DNA of 21,746 nucleotides, taken from positions 1-21,746 of the forward strand of contig JAXIUW010185848.1 in the NCBI GenBank assembly GCA_035591015.1, in the 5' to 3' direction. Below the pieces are notes generated by a model that had not been told where the DNA came from, did not search any database, and saw nothing but the letters and a program-made list of their open reading frames with translations. This DNA is from Cephalothrix simula. Taxonomy: Eukaryota > Nemertea > Palaeonemertea > Archinemertea > Cephalotrichidae. Positions 1 through 9,204 of this stretch are shown piece by piece. The stretch's first letter is position 1. Every line of letters begins with the position of its first letter. The position numbers were made by a program, and so were the translations under genes.

Positions 1-141
1 GTGTCCAAAAATGACTTTCATATCTTTATTCTAAGTAGCACTTTTTCATGCCAGACGCTCAAGTGTCCTAAACTGAACAAATGAGTGTACATTAATATGA
101 TGATGGTTATCTCTTTTGATAACATCACTTATTACTCAGTT

Positions 142-1522
142 GGTATCCAAAAAATCTGAGTTCAGAGTCACTTTTTCAAGTAAGTACTGGATCAATTTGG
201 ATATCAGATATAGGTAAAATTTTGTACTAATCATGCCCAGTAGGCCTATATTTTTCTAGATTTTTTTCAAAATCCACTTTTCTGTGAAACAGGATGATGG
301 ATTATGATCAAATATTCATATAATTAATTGTTATTTCTAAATATGTATGTTAGATGATTTAGAGAAACAATAGAAAAATATTTTTTTGAGATTTGTCCAG
401 TACATGAGTATGGATTCCCGCGGTAATTAGTGCGATTTCTCACGCGGAAGTTTAGGATTAATGATTAATGAATATGAAAAATCCCCAAAATCGCAGTAAT
501 TATCACTAAAAATCAATCGACAATTTTCAAATCGCGGTAATTTATTTTTCCTTGAAGATCCTTGAAAATTCACGGTATTTTTTTCTGAAAAACCAAACTC
601 ATAATGCATCAAATGGAATCATTCACCCGATTTAGTCGCGAACTATTTCAATCTTGCGTATGAGTTCTGTGCAATTGGGTTCATTTTTCACACTTCACAA
701 GTTCACATTGGCTGCATGGTCACCAAACTTACATGGCATCAATAATTTAAGGTTAATGGTCCCTAGAAAAACTCAAACTAAGTCCAACTTTGTGACTCTG
801 TTCCACAATACTGGGAAGTTTTTTCTTCAAACAAATGCATAAAATGAATTAAATCATTCATTGTGCATTCACACTATGAGTGATTTTTTCAAAAAAAATT
901 TTCTAAATCATGTTATTTGTGTGATAAAGTTGGGTCATTTTCAGCCATTTTGAACATGTTGAAAACATCAAAAAAACTTTGTGACTCTGAATCTCAAAAA
1001 TGGCAACTTCTTTCTCTAAAGAAATGTATCATGCATATTAATGATATTATTGTCCATTTAGACTATGAATTTTATTTCCAAATAAAATTCTCAGTTTCAT
1101 GTAATTTGACAAAAAAGTGATTCTTTTGCCATTTACTTAAAGCTGTACTGAATCTATATAACCCATTAACCTTAAACGGGAAAATTTGATCGCGGTAATT
1201 TAGGGCTACAAAAAATTTGGATTGCGGAAATTTAGTGCTCCAAAAAATTTATATTCCCAAAATGCGGTAGCTTGATCATATAGGAAAAAAAGCGGTAATA
1301 TTGCGCGGAAGCCCACACCTACTTTCCACACTGGAGATTTGTACCATACACAAATTGCCTCGCAGAGATCTCCAAATTTATAATTTTTTCAAAGTCAACA
1401 TTCAAACTTTTTTTGGTTTATTATCTTTCTGATAATTAAAAGATAATTATCAGCTAATAAAAGTAAAATTAATTCAGTACTTACTTGAAAAAGTGACTTT
1501 GAACTCAGGTTTTTTGGATACC
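142..1522. repeat. 48-bp inverted repeat pair enclosing about 1.3 kb
   Basis: Bases 142-189 and the reverse complement of 1475-1522 agree at 46 of 48 positions, starting GGTATCCAAAAAA and ending AAGTAAGTACTG. The pair probably marks the arms of an old foldback element, but I could not set its outer ends or a target duplication. The enclosed DNA contains the GCGGTAATT-rich segment at 409-1317 and a short hairpin (CTGATAATTA / TAATTATCAG) at 1429-1453. Confidence 0.6.
409..1317. repeat. Possible inverted element with GCGGTAATTT motifs
   Basis: The left end (GTATGGATTCCCGCGGTAAT from about 409) and the reverse complement of the right end (GTGTGGGCTTCCGCGC, ending about 1317) are similar but not identical. 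The motif GCGGTAATT or a near variant recurs at 420, 530, 1190, 1260 and 1290. No convincing target duplication is visible. The DNA between is AT-rich and shows no coding sequence I would support. Confidence 0.35.
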
Positions 1523-2042
1523 ATAGTCTGGAGTGACTTTGGTGGTAGCCTATTCTCAATTTTGTAAATTGTGTGGGGTTTTGTACAGGAACCAATATGG
1601 CCGCCAAAACTTTTTCATGGAGCACTATAGTAATTAGAACAGCTTAAAATGAGGATCAAATCAAGCTTGTGTCGAAATGTCACAAATTTTCCAATAAAAA
1701 AGTGGCCATTTTCCGAAATAGGTTACGTTGTTGCCGCTTCTTGGATCGTCTATTGTAGAACATATAGAACATTCGGAAAATGACCAAAAAAGTTATAAAA
1801 AAGGTAATATTTTACATTTTAATTCATGATTTATTGCACTTATTGTATCAATGTATGTTCTATTATAAATGTTTGTGAATGTTAACGTTTTATATCTAGG
1901 CCTATAGCTACCAGTATATCGTGGTTTCCAACCAGGGTCCGTACATTTGACAAATTTCCCAGGTCACCTGGTGCGATATGTGAGGTTAGGCGATAGCGAC
2001 ATTGTTCAAAAGAATGGGTCGGACCGTTGTCGGTCTCTGACA
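1523..2042. other. AT-rich stretch without recognisable genes
   Basis: I see no open frame with coding character, no tRNA and no clear repeat boundary here. It lies between the inverted repeat ending at 1522 and the hAT-like element starting at 2043. Confidence 0.5.
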
Positions 2043-2440
2043 CAGTGGCGTGATGCTAATGCTGGGGTGGCAGCAACCCGTAAGGGCCTTGAGCCTAGGG
2101 GGCCTCCGAGAAAAATGAACGAGAACATTTTTTGGTGTACCGGTACTTTTTCCAACATGACCAGTAAACAAAATTACCACAAACTTTGCATTTTATTCTT
2201 GTGTCAACCCATGATTATGAAGATATATGGGCCCCAATCAACGAATTTCCTTACAGTTGGGGGCCCCTCGCACATGATATTCTGACCAGTGGCACTGTGG
2301 CAGTGTCGTAACAGAACAGATCCTCAGGGGCCCATAGGAAAACACTGCCGATCTCTCCTTTTATAATAGAGCGAAGCACGCAATAGATTGAAATTTTTTT
2401 CTGAAAGTGCCGATAGAAAAATATTAACCGTAGATATTTG

Positions 2441-3870
2441 CTAAATTTTCTCGCCTCGCTTCGCTCGGCGTTAAATGGAGAATTTATATTTTTGTTAGAG
2501 TTGCAGGCAAAATCTTACAGATTATTACTTCGCAAGTGCCTAGCCTATATAAGGGGCCCGGGAATAAGAAATGCTCGTCGCCGGCGACGAGGACCTTTTT
2601 ATGCCCTGTTTTCGCGACGGGACGAGCTTATTCACTCGTTTGTAGAGCGACGAAAACGACGAGTTGCTGTTCAAAGCGACGGATTTTTAGCGACGGGACG
2701 GATGCGACGAGTTATATTCAGAATTATGACGACGGGACGAGGCTAAAGTCTTTGAAACGACGACGGGACGAGCGACAACTATGGCGACGACAAATTAAAA
2801 ATTTTAAAAACATCTAAAAAATTTTCTTGCCTCGCTTCGCTCGGCGCAGTTACAAGAATATACAGTTAAAAGTAAAAGTACACGCTGAATATGCAAAGAT
2901 TCAGAAGTGTCAATGGAAAAAAGCCAAATGGACCGTATTTACGAGATTCTCTCGGCGCTGTTACGAGAATTTACAAGTAGAAGTGCACAGATTTCTTCAG
3001 AAGTGTTTTTATTATGGAAAATAGCAAAATGGACATATGTATTGACAAAATTTTCTGGCGCTGTTAAAGGAATTAATCTTTTAATGTAGAAGTGCGCGCC
3101 AAAAAATGCATAGATTTCCAATAGAAAATAGCAAAATGGACCGCCTTTACCTCAGATATGACAAAATTTCCTCGCCTCGCTTCGCTCGGCGCAGTTAAAG
3201 AGTACATTTTAATAGAGGAGGGCGCGCCAAAAATATGCACAGAATTTTTCACAAGTACCTCAGAAAATAGCAAAATGGGCCGCCTTTACCTCGGATATTG
3301 ACAAAATTTTCTTGCCTCGCTTCGCTCGGCGCAGTTAAAGGAATAAATCTTTTAATGTAGAAGTGCGCGCCAATAAAATGCATAGATTTCTTCAGAATAG
3401 CAAAATGGACCGCCTTTACTTCAGAAATTGACAAAATCTACTCGCTTCACTTCGCTCGGCGCAGTTCCAAGAGTACATTTTAATAGAGGAGGGCGCGCCA
3501 AAATTCACAAGTGCCACAGAAAATAGCAAAATGGACCACATTTACCTCTGAAATTGACAAAATTGTCTCGCCTCGCTTCGCTCGGCGCAGTTACAAGAAT
3601 ATGTTTTAGTGTAGAGGGCGCGCCAAAATTCTTCACAAATCACAAGTGCCATAGAAAAACAAAATGGGCACCTTTACCTTGGATATTGATAAAATTTTCT
3701 CGCCTCGCTTCGCTCTGCGTATAGGCTACAAGAATATATATTTTAATGTAGAACGGCGCGCCAAAAATATGCACAGAATTCTTTACAAGTGCCGTAGAAA
3801 ATAGCAGAATTAACGCCGTTACCTCGGATAATGATAAAATTTTCTCGCCTCGCTTCGCTCGGCGCAGTTA
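2441..3870. repeat. Tandem array, about 115-145 bp period, with conserved CG-rich core
   Basis: About ten units carry a core close to CGCCTCGCTTCGCTCGGCG followed by CAGTTA. Cores lie at 2451, 2827, about 2947, about 3050, 3172, 3312, 3440, 3567, 3700 and 3844. Each unit also has GGGCGCGCC or a variant, AAAATAGCAAAATGG and CCGCCTTTACCTC. Spacing in the later part is 127-144 bp. Units differ by several substitutions, so the array is not recent. Open frames here are shadows of the repeat. Confidence 0.85.
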
Positions 3871-4290
3871 CAAAAGTACATGTATTATATAAGACAGTGC
3901 CAAATTCTTCCCCGGGTTGCCGCCCCATAGCGGGGATTTCGTTGACTGGTGCATTATTTTGTCATGAATTTATATAATAGAATGTACATCAAGTCTTGTG
4001 CCTTTTTAATTTCTGATCGACAGGCCGACCATCGATCAATTTTTGTTGCATTACGAAGTAGAATATTAAACGACGACGTATCTTTTCTCCAAATCGGGCC
4101 GAAATTGCGACGACGACAAATAAGCCCCAGTTCAACACTTCGGTAGCGACGAAGCGACGAATAGTGGTACCATGCGACGACGCGACGAGACATAATAGTC
4201 AATAATCGAGGGAAACGACGACGCGACGAATAAATGTTGTTAAGCGGCGACGAGGGCGACGAGCGTTTCTTATTCCAGGGCCTCATATAA
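2543..4290. mobile_element. Foldback element with CGACGA-rich arms, inserted in the tandem array
   Basis: The left arm (ATATAAGGGGCCCGGGAATA... near 2543-2580) and the right arm, reverse complemented (TATGAGGCCCTGGAATAAGA..., 4248-4290), agree through GAATAAGAAA and into CTCGTCGCC. Both arms continue into GACGACGGGACGA-type repeats (2575-2790 and 4070-4260). The flanking sequence is array-like (CAAGTGCC before, AAATAGCAAAATG after), which suggests insertion within an array unit. TATA on both sides could be the duplication, but this is uncertain. Confidence 0.55.
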
Positions 4291-4435
4291 AATAGCAAAA
4301 TGATTCATATCAGTTCATAAATCAGTTATTCGACGTTTCTTCGTGCAATATTTTCTACTCTTTATCGGACAATTGAATGATGGGGCCTCATGCCGGAAAA
4401 CCCGTAAGGGCCTCCAAATTACCGTCACACCACTG

Positions 4436-4912
4436 CTCTGACGATTTGATTACCGAAAGTCAAAAAATGTGCGCGCGGACTACGCGCACACAATCAACTG
4501 TTACTGAGAGTCGCCTAATTAGGTCCATTAGTCCATCAGTTAATGAGCTTTGAAAATGGCAAGTCTTAAAAAGTATCGAAAATTGATCATAGCTTAAATT
4601 AGTACTTGATATAATGCTGAAAAATCTTTCAAATAAAACTAAAGAAAAGGAGCAAAATATTTCCAGTTTTGTATGTTTTCCTAACTCGGTTGAAGGAACA
4701 CTTTCAAATTTGGAAAGTTGTTAGAAAACATAGTAGCTATAAACCATTCATCAAAAGTATATATTTCATTTTGATTTAATGTGCATGTGACAAAAGTATC
4801 ATTTTAAAAATCTTGACTTTTTTATTTTCTCAAAACATGACTGACAAAATCTGTCGCCATGAGACTGTGAGGGAACATTTCAATACTAGCAAGGTTACCT
4901 TGCCATATTTTC
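4436..4912. other. AT-rich intergenic stretch
   Basis: No coding region or repeat boundary is visible between the hAT-like element and the truncated Harbinger-like end. Short hydrophobic frames are not supported. Confidence 0.45.
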
Positions 4913-5002
4913 AGTAAACGTCGTTTTTTGCGACGTGTTTACGACGTCGCATAAACATCGCTAGTAGACGTAGGGGGGTCTTCTTAGTCATTGACAGCCT
5001 CA
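4913..5002 (-). mobile_element. Truncated end of a Harbinger-like MITE
   Basis: Read on the minus strand, this begins TGAGGCTGTCAATGACTAAG and continues through a GACCCCCCTACGTCTAC stretch and the CGACGTCGTAAACACGTCG motif. It closely matches the left 90 bases of the element at 12492-12958. TTA follows at 5003-5005, as expected for the 3-bp duplication. The other half is missing. Confidence 0.65.
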
Positions 5003-5359
5003 TTAAGCGGTATAAGGCTATAAGCGCCTCTGAAAAATAAAAAAAAGACTAAAGAAGCTGTATCTATAGATAGGTTAGTGCCAGGGTTTGCAAAGTACCG
5101 TCGGTATTGAGATGGTCGGTACCGGTACCGGTTCCGGTACTCGAGGTCGGTTCCCGTGTCAAAGGGATGGATGTATTGGAATGAGTGTACCTTTTACATA
5201 CATTTTAATACACGGTCAGGCAAGCATGACTACTCCAGTCCTTTTCAGACGAATAAAGCCCTATCTAAATGTACACGAAAGTACACCTTTCTCTAGGGAC
5301 ACAATTCCTATCACACCGGTACTGGTACTGCAGGGCCAAATTTTCAGACAGTATTTAAG

Positions 5360-5744
5360 CACAGGGGTGGGGTCTGTGCGGGTAAACTCATTTGATTGGA
5401 GCTAGCCAGACTTTCATAATACAAACCAAGCTGACAAATCAATTGAAATCCGATCGATATCTGTACAATCGAGAAGGAGCTGTCATATATCTCCAGTGAC
5501 TCTCCACACGAATGACATTATGTACAGAAAATCAAATTATAACAGATTTCTACAACCAAAACTAACAAAATTTGAATATGTTTTATAATATATACTCTGT
5601 CGTCAGAAAAATGATAAAAATTTGAATAAAAGTTAATATTTACTGAGGAATAGTAGTTGATTTTGAACACAAATCTAATAGTATTCCAAATATTGATCAA
5701 AACTCCAATCAAATGAGTTTACCCGCACAGACCCCACCCCTGTG
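5360..5744. mobile_element. Nested element with perfect 42-bp inverted ends
   Basis: Bases 5360-5401 are the exact reverse complement of 5703-5744 (CACAGGGGTGGGGTCTGTGC at the outer end). The 300 bp between are AT-rich. It sits inside the hAT-like element at 5082-6618, so it inserted later. TAAG occurs next to both ends but with a one-base offset, so the target duplication is unclear. Confidence 0.7.
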
Positions 5745-6059
5745 ATAAGGGCTTTAATTGACGTTTAAGGCATGTAATCATTCCAGATGTACAAAAAGTT
5801 GATATCTAACGATCTCTAACGTTTTCCAAAAGGGCCTCTTGCAACACAGGTCAGCATTTCCCTTAGTGTTTTGTATGACGATTTTGAATCGAAATCAAGG
5901 GGGATCTGTGACGTCACTGTGCTTACCCATCGAAGCAAAATTATTTTCTGTATTTTTTACCATGATGCATGATATATGAAATTTAGCTCATTTCCGTCAG
6001 AAAATATAAGCTTTTCAAATTTTCAGTTTTCCGCTTGGATGTACATAGTTTAATGGGTA
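5745..6059. other. Internal filler of the hAT-like element
   Basis: Contains one TGACGTCA octamer (about 5910-5917) but no gene or repeat that I can delimit. Confidence 0.4.
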
Positions 6060-6290
6060 AATTAGTATCGGTGTAATGGTTGGGAGTGTCCCCCGGTGCT
6101 CAGCGTCCGGCCTATACAGTTCTATACAGTTGAATACGGATTGCCGGACGAAGAAAGCCGGTGGCTAGTGTCTCCCTGAATCGTGTATACAATTTGTATG
6201 TAGGGGGACACTAGAAATCAGGAACGCTGGTAACCATCACACCGGTACCGATCGGTACTGGGAGTCGGTACCGGTGTAACGGTTCTCAGT
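6060..6290. repeat. Palindromic GGTACCG/CACCGGTACC cluster
   Basis: GGTGTAATGGTTGGGAGTGTC (6070 onward) recurs as GGTGTAACGGTTCTCAGTGC (about 6274-6293) and inverted as ACCATCACACCGG (6233 onward). The result is a local palindrome around CGGTACCGATCGGTACTG (6240-6260). This looks like sub-terminal repeat structure or a further nested insert within the hAT-like element. Confidence 0.5.
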
Positions 6291-6618
6291 GCCCCCTCTT
6301 TCTAGTGTCTCCCCTACGTACAAAATAGATAGGACTACAGCTTCTTTCGTCTATTAGTACACAGGCCTGCGGACATTCAGATATGGGGGCATTCATCCCC
6401 TTTACACAGGGCTGTACCGGTATAAAAGGGATGGGTGTACCCAGGGATGGGTGTAACCTTTACATACATTTTAATACACGGTCAGGCAAGCATGACAGCT
6501 CCTGTCCTTTTCAGACGAATAAAGCCCTATCTAAATGTACACAGAAATACATCTATCCCTAGGGACACCCATAACTATCACACCGACCGTCGGTACCCTG
6601 GTACTGTTGCCAACCCTG

Positions 6619-6928
6619 GTCAGTGCCTCCCTATAAATGAATGTCTCCGGGCACGTCCTATCTAATTTGTGCATAGAGGGTAGATATTTCATTAATCTTA
6701 ACTTTTGATTTTCATTCTCGAGTCTGGAGTCCTATGTACATGTATTATATATAGACCTCAAATATGTCTGCCATAAATCCCTATCCTAGCTGTAACTTAA
6801 CTTGGATTTTGTTTGCAAAGATTTCATAAAATCAAGTTGCATTAGTGATAAAAAGGTACATATAAGGATGTGTAGACATCACTTAAATACAACTTCAGAA
6901 ATATTTTACCACCTTTAAAGTAAATTAT
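6619..6928. other. AT-rich spacer between two mobile elements
   Basis: Apart from the 8-bp duplication at its left edge, I see nothing recognisable here. Confidence 0.45.
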
Positions 6929-6930
6929 TA

Positions 6931-7636
6931 CACAAATGGACAGAAAAATTGAAATCCACCTAAAATAGGACAAAAAAAGACCCCCCACCTATGTTCTCGG
7001 AGATGAAAGAACTTACCCCCATAAACTATATATCCATGGATCGGTAATTGAACGTAGGCAAAGAATCTGCGCATTAAAAATTTATGACGTCATTGTGGCG
7101 CCACCAAGCGGCGAAAAACCGCGTTTTTTGGCACTAGGCTATAAAGAGTACAGCCTAAACGGTAAGTGATATCGAAAAACTGATTGTAGAAATGATATCA
7201 GCAGACCATCAATAGCTAATATTGATCATTTTGATTTTCAAATTTACACCCTATGACGTCATAGCGCCGTTTTTGATGACGTCACCAACCAAACAAACGG
7301 CGCTATGACGTCCTAACGTGTAAATTTGAAAATCAAAATGATCAATATTAGCTATTGATGGTCTGCTGAATTCATTTCTGCAATCAGTTTTTTGATATCT
7401 CTTACCGTTTAGGCTGTACTCTCTATAGCCTAGTGCCAAAAAATGCGGTTTTTCGCCGCTAGGTGGCGCCACAATGACGTCATAAATTTTTAATGCGCAG
7501 ATTCTTTGCCTACGTTCAATTACCGATCCATGGATATATAGTTTATGGGGGTAAGTTCTTTCATCTCCGAGAACATAGGTGGGGGGTCTTTTTTTGTCCT
7601 ATTTTAGGTGGATTTCAATTTTTCCGTCCATTTGTG
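6931..7636. mobile_element. Long palindromic element (CACAAATGG ends, TA duplication), copy 1
   Basis: CACAAATGG at 6931 and CCATTTGTG ending 7636 are each flanked by TA. The two arms (about 345 bp each, meeting near 7285) are near-perfect inverted copies, from the ATTGAAATCCACCTAAAATAG end to GACGTCATAGCGCCGTTT at the centre. The arms share about 100 terminal bases with the elements at 9205 and 12085. TA duplications fit Tc1/mariner-like or other TA-targeting transposases; none is encoded here. Four TGACGTCA octamers lie inside (7085, 7254, 7277, 7475). A transcript would fold into a hairpin of about 340 bp. Confidence 0.85.
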
Positions 7637-7679
7637 TATATTTCACAATTCTACAAGATTTATATTCTCAACGCAAAAA

Positions 7680-7752
7680 TAACCTGACTATTTTACGTTA
7701 CTAATCCAGACCTACTTTCCCTACGATATAACACTTGAAAATAGTCAGGTTA
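7680..7752. repeat. 15-bp perfect inverted repeat
   Basis: TAACCTGACTATTTT (7680-7694) and its exact reverse complement (7738-7752) enclose 43 nt. It could be a small hairpin or the ends of a tiny element. No terminator or binding-site role can be claimed. Confidence 0.6.
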
Positions 7753-7989
7753 ATTCCGCGTCGAGTATAGATTTCAGAAATGTCCTATCCATGTTTTGGA
7801 TTTATTTTTCGAGGTTGTCAGTGACGTCATGATCACCAAACTACATTTGGGTAACAATAAACTTATATTTTATGCATTTTAATATTTTTCAATTTCATTG
7901 AATATTAAACCGAGGATAATTATAGGTTGTTTATGATAACTACATAGAGGGGACACTGGAAAGAGGGTGAGAATTTCCCGCATAAAAAT

Positions 7990-8249
7990 GTGGTAGTAGC
8001 CAAAATAGCTCAGTCGGTCAGCAATCAGGCTCATGATCTAAGAGAAATTCAAAGGTTGTGGGTTTGATCCTCACCTCTGACTCGAGATTTCGGCGACCCT
8101 AGTGCCATCTTGTAACCCAGGCCACTTCTATAACGTTGCTAATGCGCCCTGTCAAGAGAGGATGCCCTAGTGCCCCTAACTGGGACATCAAAGGCAATGA
8201 CGTTGCATGTGGTGGTGCTCCAGGGTGGAAAGTATGTTTTGGCTACCAC
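7990..8249 (+). repeat. tRNA-derived SINE-like element
   Basis: An A box TAGCTCAGTCGG (8006-8017) and a B box GGTTTGATCC (8061-8070) have tRNA spacing, with the tRNA-like start at 7999 (GCCAAAA). The anticodon arm does not fold properly (around CTCATGA), so this is not a working tRNA. The body (to about 8249) is unrelated to tRNA. The region is bounded by inverted GTGGTAG(TAG)CCAAAA (7990-8005) and TTTTGGCTACCAC (8237-8249), which is unusual for a SINE. There is no poly-A tail. Confidence 0.6.
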
Positions 8250-8351
8250 AGAAGATTTTTCATACTGTACTATATAAGCTGCAGCCTTGGTCTACCGCGG
8301 AAGATCTTCCACTAAAATGCACGGCAATCCACTCATGGTGGTAAAACTTTA

Positions 8352-8380
8352 TTAACCCTCAACCGCCCAAAGAGGGTTAA
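8352..8380. repeat. Short hairpin TTAACCCTC / GAGGGTTAA
   Basis: A 9-bp perfect stem with an 11-nt loop. In an animal genome this is not read as a terminator. It lies between the SINE-like element and the GC-rich cluster. Confidence 0.4.
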
Positions 8381-8479
8381 AAAGGACCCCCGCAAAATTT
8401 TCACATTTCCTGGAGTCCAGTCTGGACCGATTTTAATGACATTTAGCTTGGTCCATGCCTAATGCACTAGTCATTGAAA

Positions 8480-8840
8480 TGCCCCGCCGGGGGGCGGGGT
8501 TAAGGCGGGGATAGAGTATGCGCTAAATTGCGCTGCCCCTGGGGGGCAGGGCAACGACAGAGTGCGCTAGGATGCGCTAAGCCCCACCTTAGGGGGCGGG
8601 GATTTTTTCATAAATCATGTTAATTTATGCTATTTCATGATTATTTAGTAAATGATTTGTCATATTTAGGCATTTTAAAACAGTCAATAAATGAAAACTT
8701 TTGACTGTAATTGACTGAATTTTGACTGTACGCTATTTGACGCTGTCCCCGGGGGGTGGGGGAATGAACTGATGCGCTAATGTGCGCAGCCCCCGGGGGG
8801 GGGGGGCACATCAAGGGTGCACTAGCTTACGCTAGCCCCG
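8480..8840. repeat. Cluster of GC-rich hairpins alternating with TGCGCTA motifs
   Basis: At least four blocks of the form GCCCC...GGGGGCGGGG (about 8480, 8540, 8582, 8745, 8790) are each preceded or followed by GCGCTA, GCGCTAA or TGCGC. An AT-rich 120-bp stretch (8610-8730) interrupts them. Each block can form a strong C/G stem. It may be the remains of a tandem or mobile element truncated at 8840. Confidence 0.5.
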
Positions 8841-9202
8841 TCGATAATGAGCAAACCCCCCCCCCGTCGGTTCCTTGAAACTGGGGGCCCAGACCCCCTT
8901 GACCCTTAGCGCATAAAAAAACTAGATGCACGTTTATGTTTTGGAGGGGATGACGCCGCCTCTAGGGTCCCCAATCGTCGAAAAAAAAATCAAAATATTT
9001 TCAAAAAAAAATTTTTTGTGCCCGCCCCGAACCCCAGGCGGCGTCACCCCCTCCAAAACATAAACTTGCATCTAGTTTTTTATGCGCTTTCAGGATATAT
9101 AAGGGTCAAGGGTGTCTGGGGCCCCCGTTTCCAGGAACGGGGGGGGGGGGGCTTTTTTGGCTCATTATCGACGTCTTGCCAATTTATCCATACATTTGTG
9201 TA
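8840..9202. mobile_element. Palindromic element, second subfamily, left end missing
   Basis: GTCGATAATGAGC (8840-8852) pairs with GCTCATTATCGAC (9160-9172), and the inner arms match (GACGCCGCC / GGCGGCGTCACC, TTTATGTTTTGGAGGGG / CCCCTCCAAAACATAAA). The right side continues to CCATACATTTGTG and TA (ending about 9202), the family terminus; the matching left terminus is absent. The inner arms resemble the element at 20062-20669. Confidence 0.65.
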
Positions 9203-9204
9203 TA

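Larger units (their letters stand above)
2043..4435. mobile_element. hAT-like non-autonomous element, 2.4 kb, with 8-bp target duplication
   Basis: The left end CAGTGGCGTGATGCTAAT (2043-2060) matches the reverse complement of the right end, CAGTGGTGTGACGGTAAT (ending 4435), at 15 of 18 positions. The flanks are CTCTGACA (2035-2042) and CTCTGACG (4436-4443), a 7/8 match. CAGTGGYGTR ends with an 8-bp duplication are typical of hAT transposons. The sequence ACCCGTAAGGGCCT occurs near both ends in direct orientation (2079 and 4400). No transposase is present. Inside are a tandem array (2441-3870) and a foldback pair (2543-4290), so this is a composite, non-autonomous element. Confidence 0.75.
5082..6618. 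mobile_element. hAT-like non-autonomous element, 1.5 kb, with 8-bp target duplication
   Basis: The left end CAGGGTTTGCAAAGTACC (5082-5099) pairs with the reverse complement of the right end, CAGGGTTGGCAACAGTACC (ending 6618). Flanks are GTTAGTGC (5074-5081) and GTCAGTGC (6619-6626), a 7/8 match. Near both ends is GGTACCG/ACCGTCGGTA-rich sequence. A segment of about 115 bp occurs twice in direct orientation (about 5186-5300 and 6453-6560, including TTTTAATACACGGTCAGGCA). No transposase is present. The frames at 5088-5405 and 6435-6665 cover these repeats and are not genes. Confidence 0.78.

Noticed and set aside
1947-2285. 112-residue frame on +
   Set aside because: Spans the boundary of the hAT-like element at 2043, so it cannot be an ancestral gene.
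2441-3870. Regular repeats with unique-looking spacers, superficially CRISPR-like
   Set aside because: Cores diverge, spacers are themselves repeated (AAAATAGCAAAATGG, GGCGCGCC), the period is about 130 bp, there are no cas genes, and the genome is eukaryotic.
3954-4298. 114-residue arginine-rich frame on the minus strand
   Set aside because: Reads through the CGACGA micro-repeats of the foldback arm; composition is explained by the repeat.
5088-5405. 105-residue open frame on +
   Set aside because: Covers the hAT left end, an internal repeat and the arm of a nested insert. The same repeat at 6435 gives another chance frame.
7999-8085. Functional tRNA gene
   Set aside because: A and B boxes are present, but the acceptor and anticodon arms do not fold and a non-tRNA body follows.
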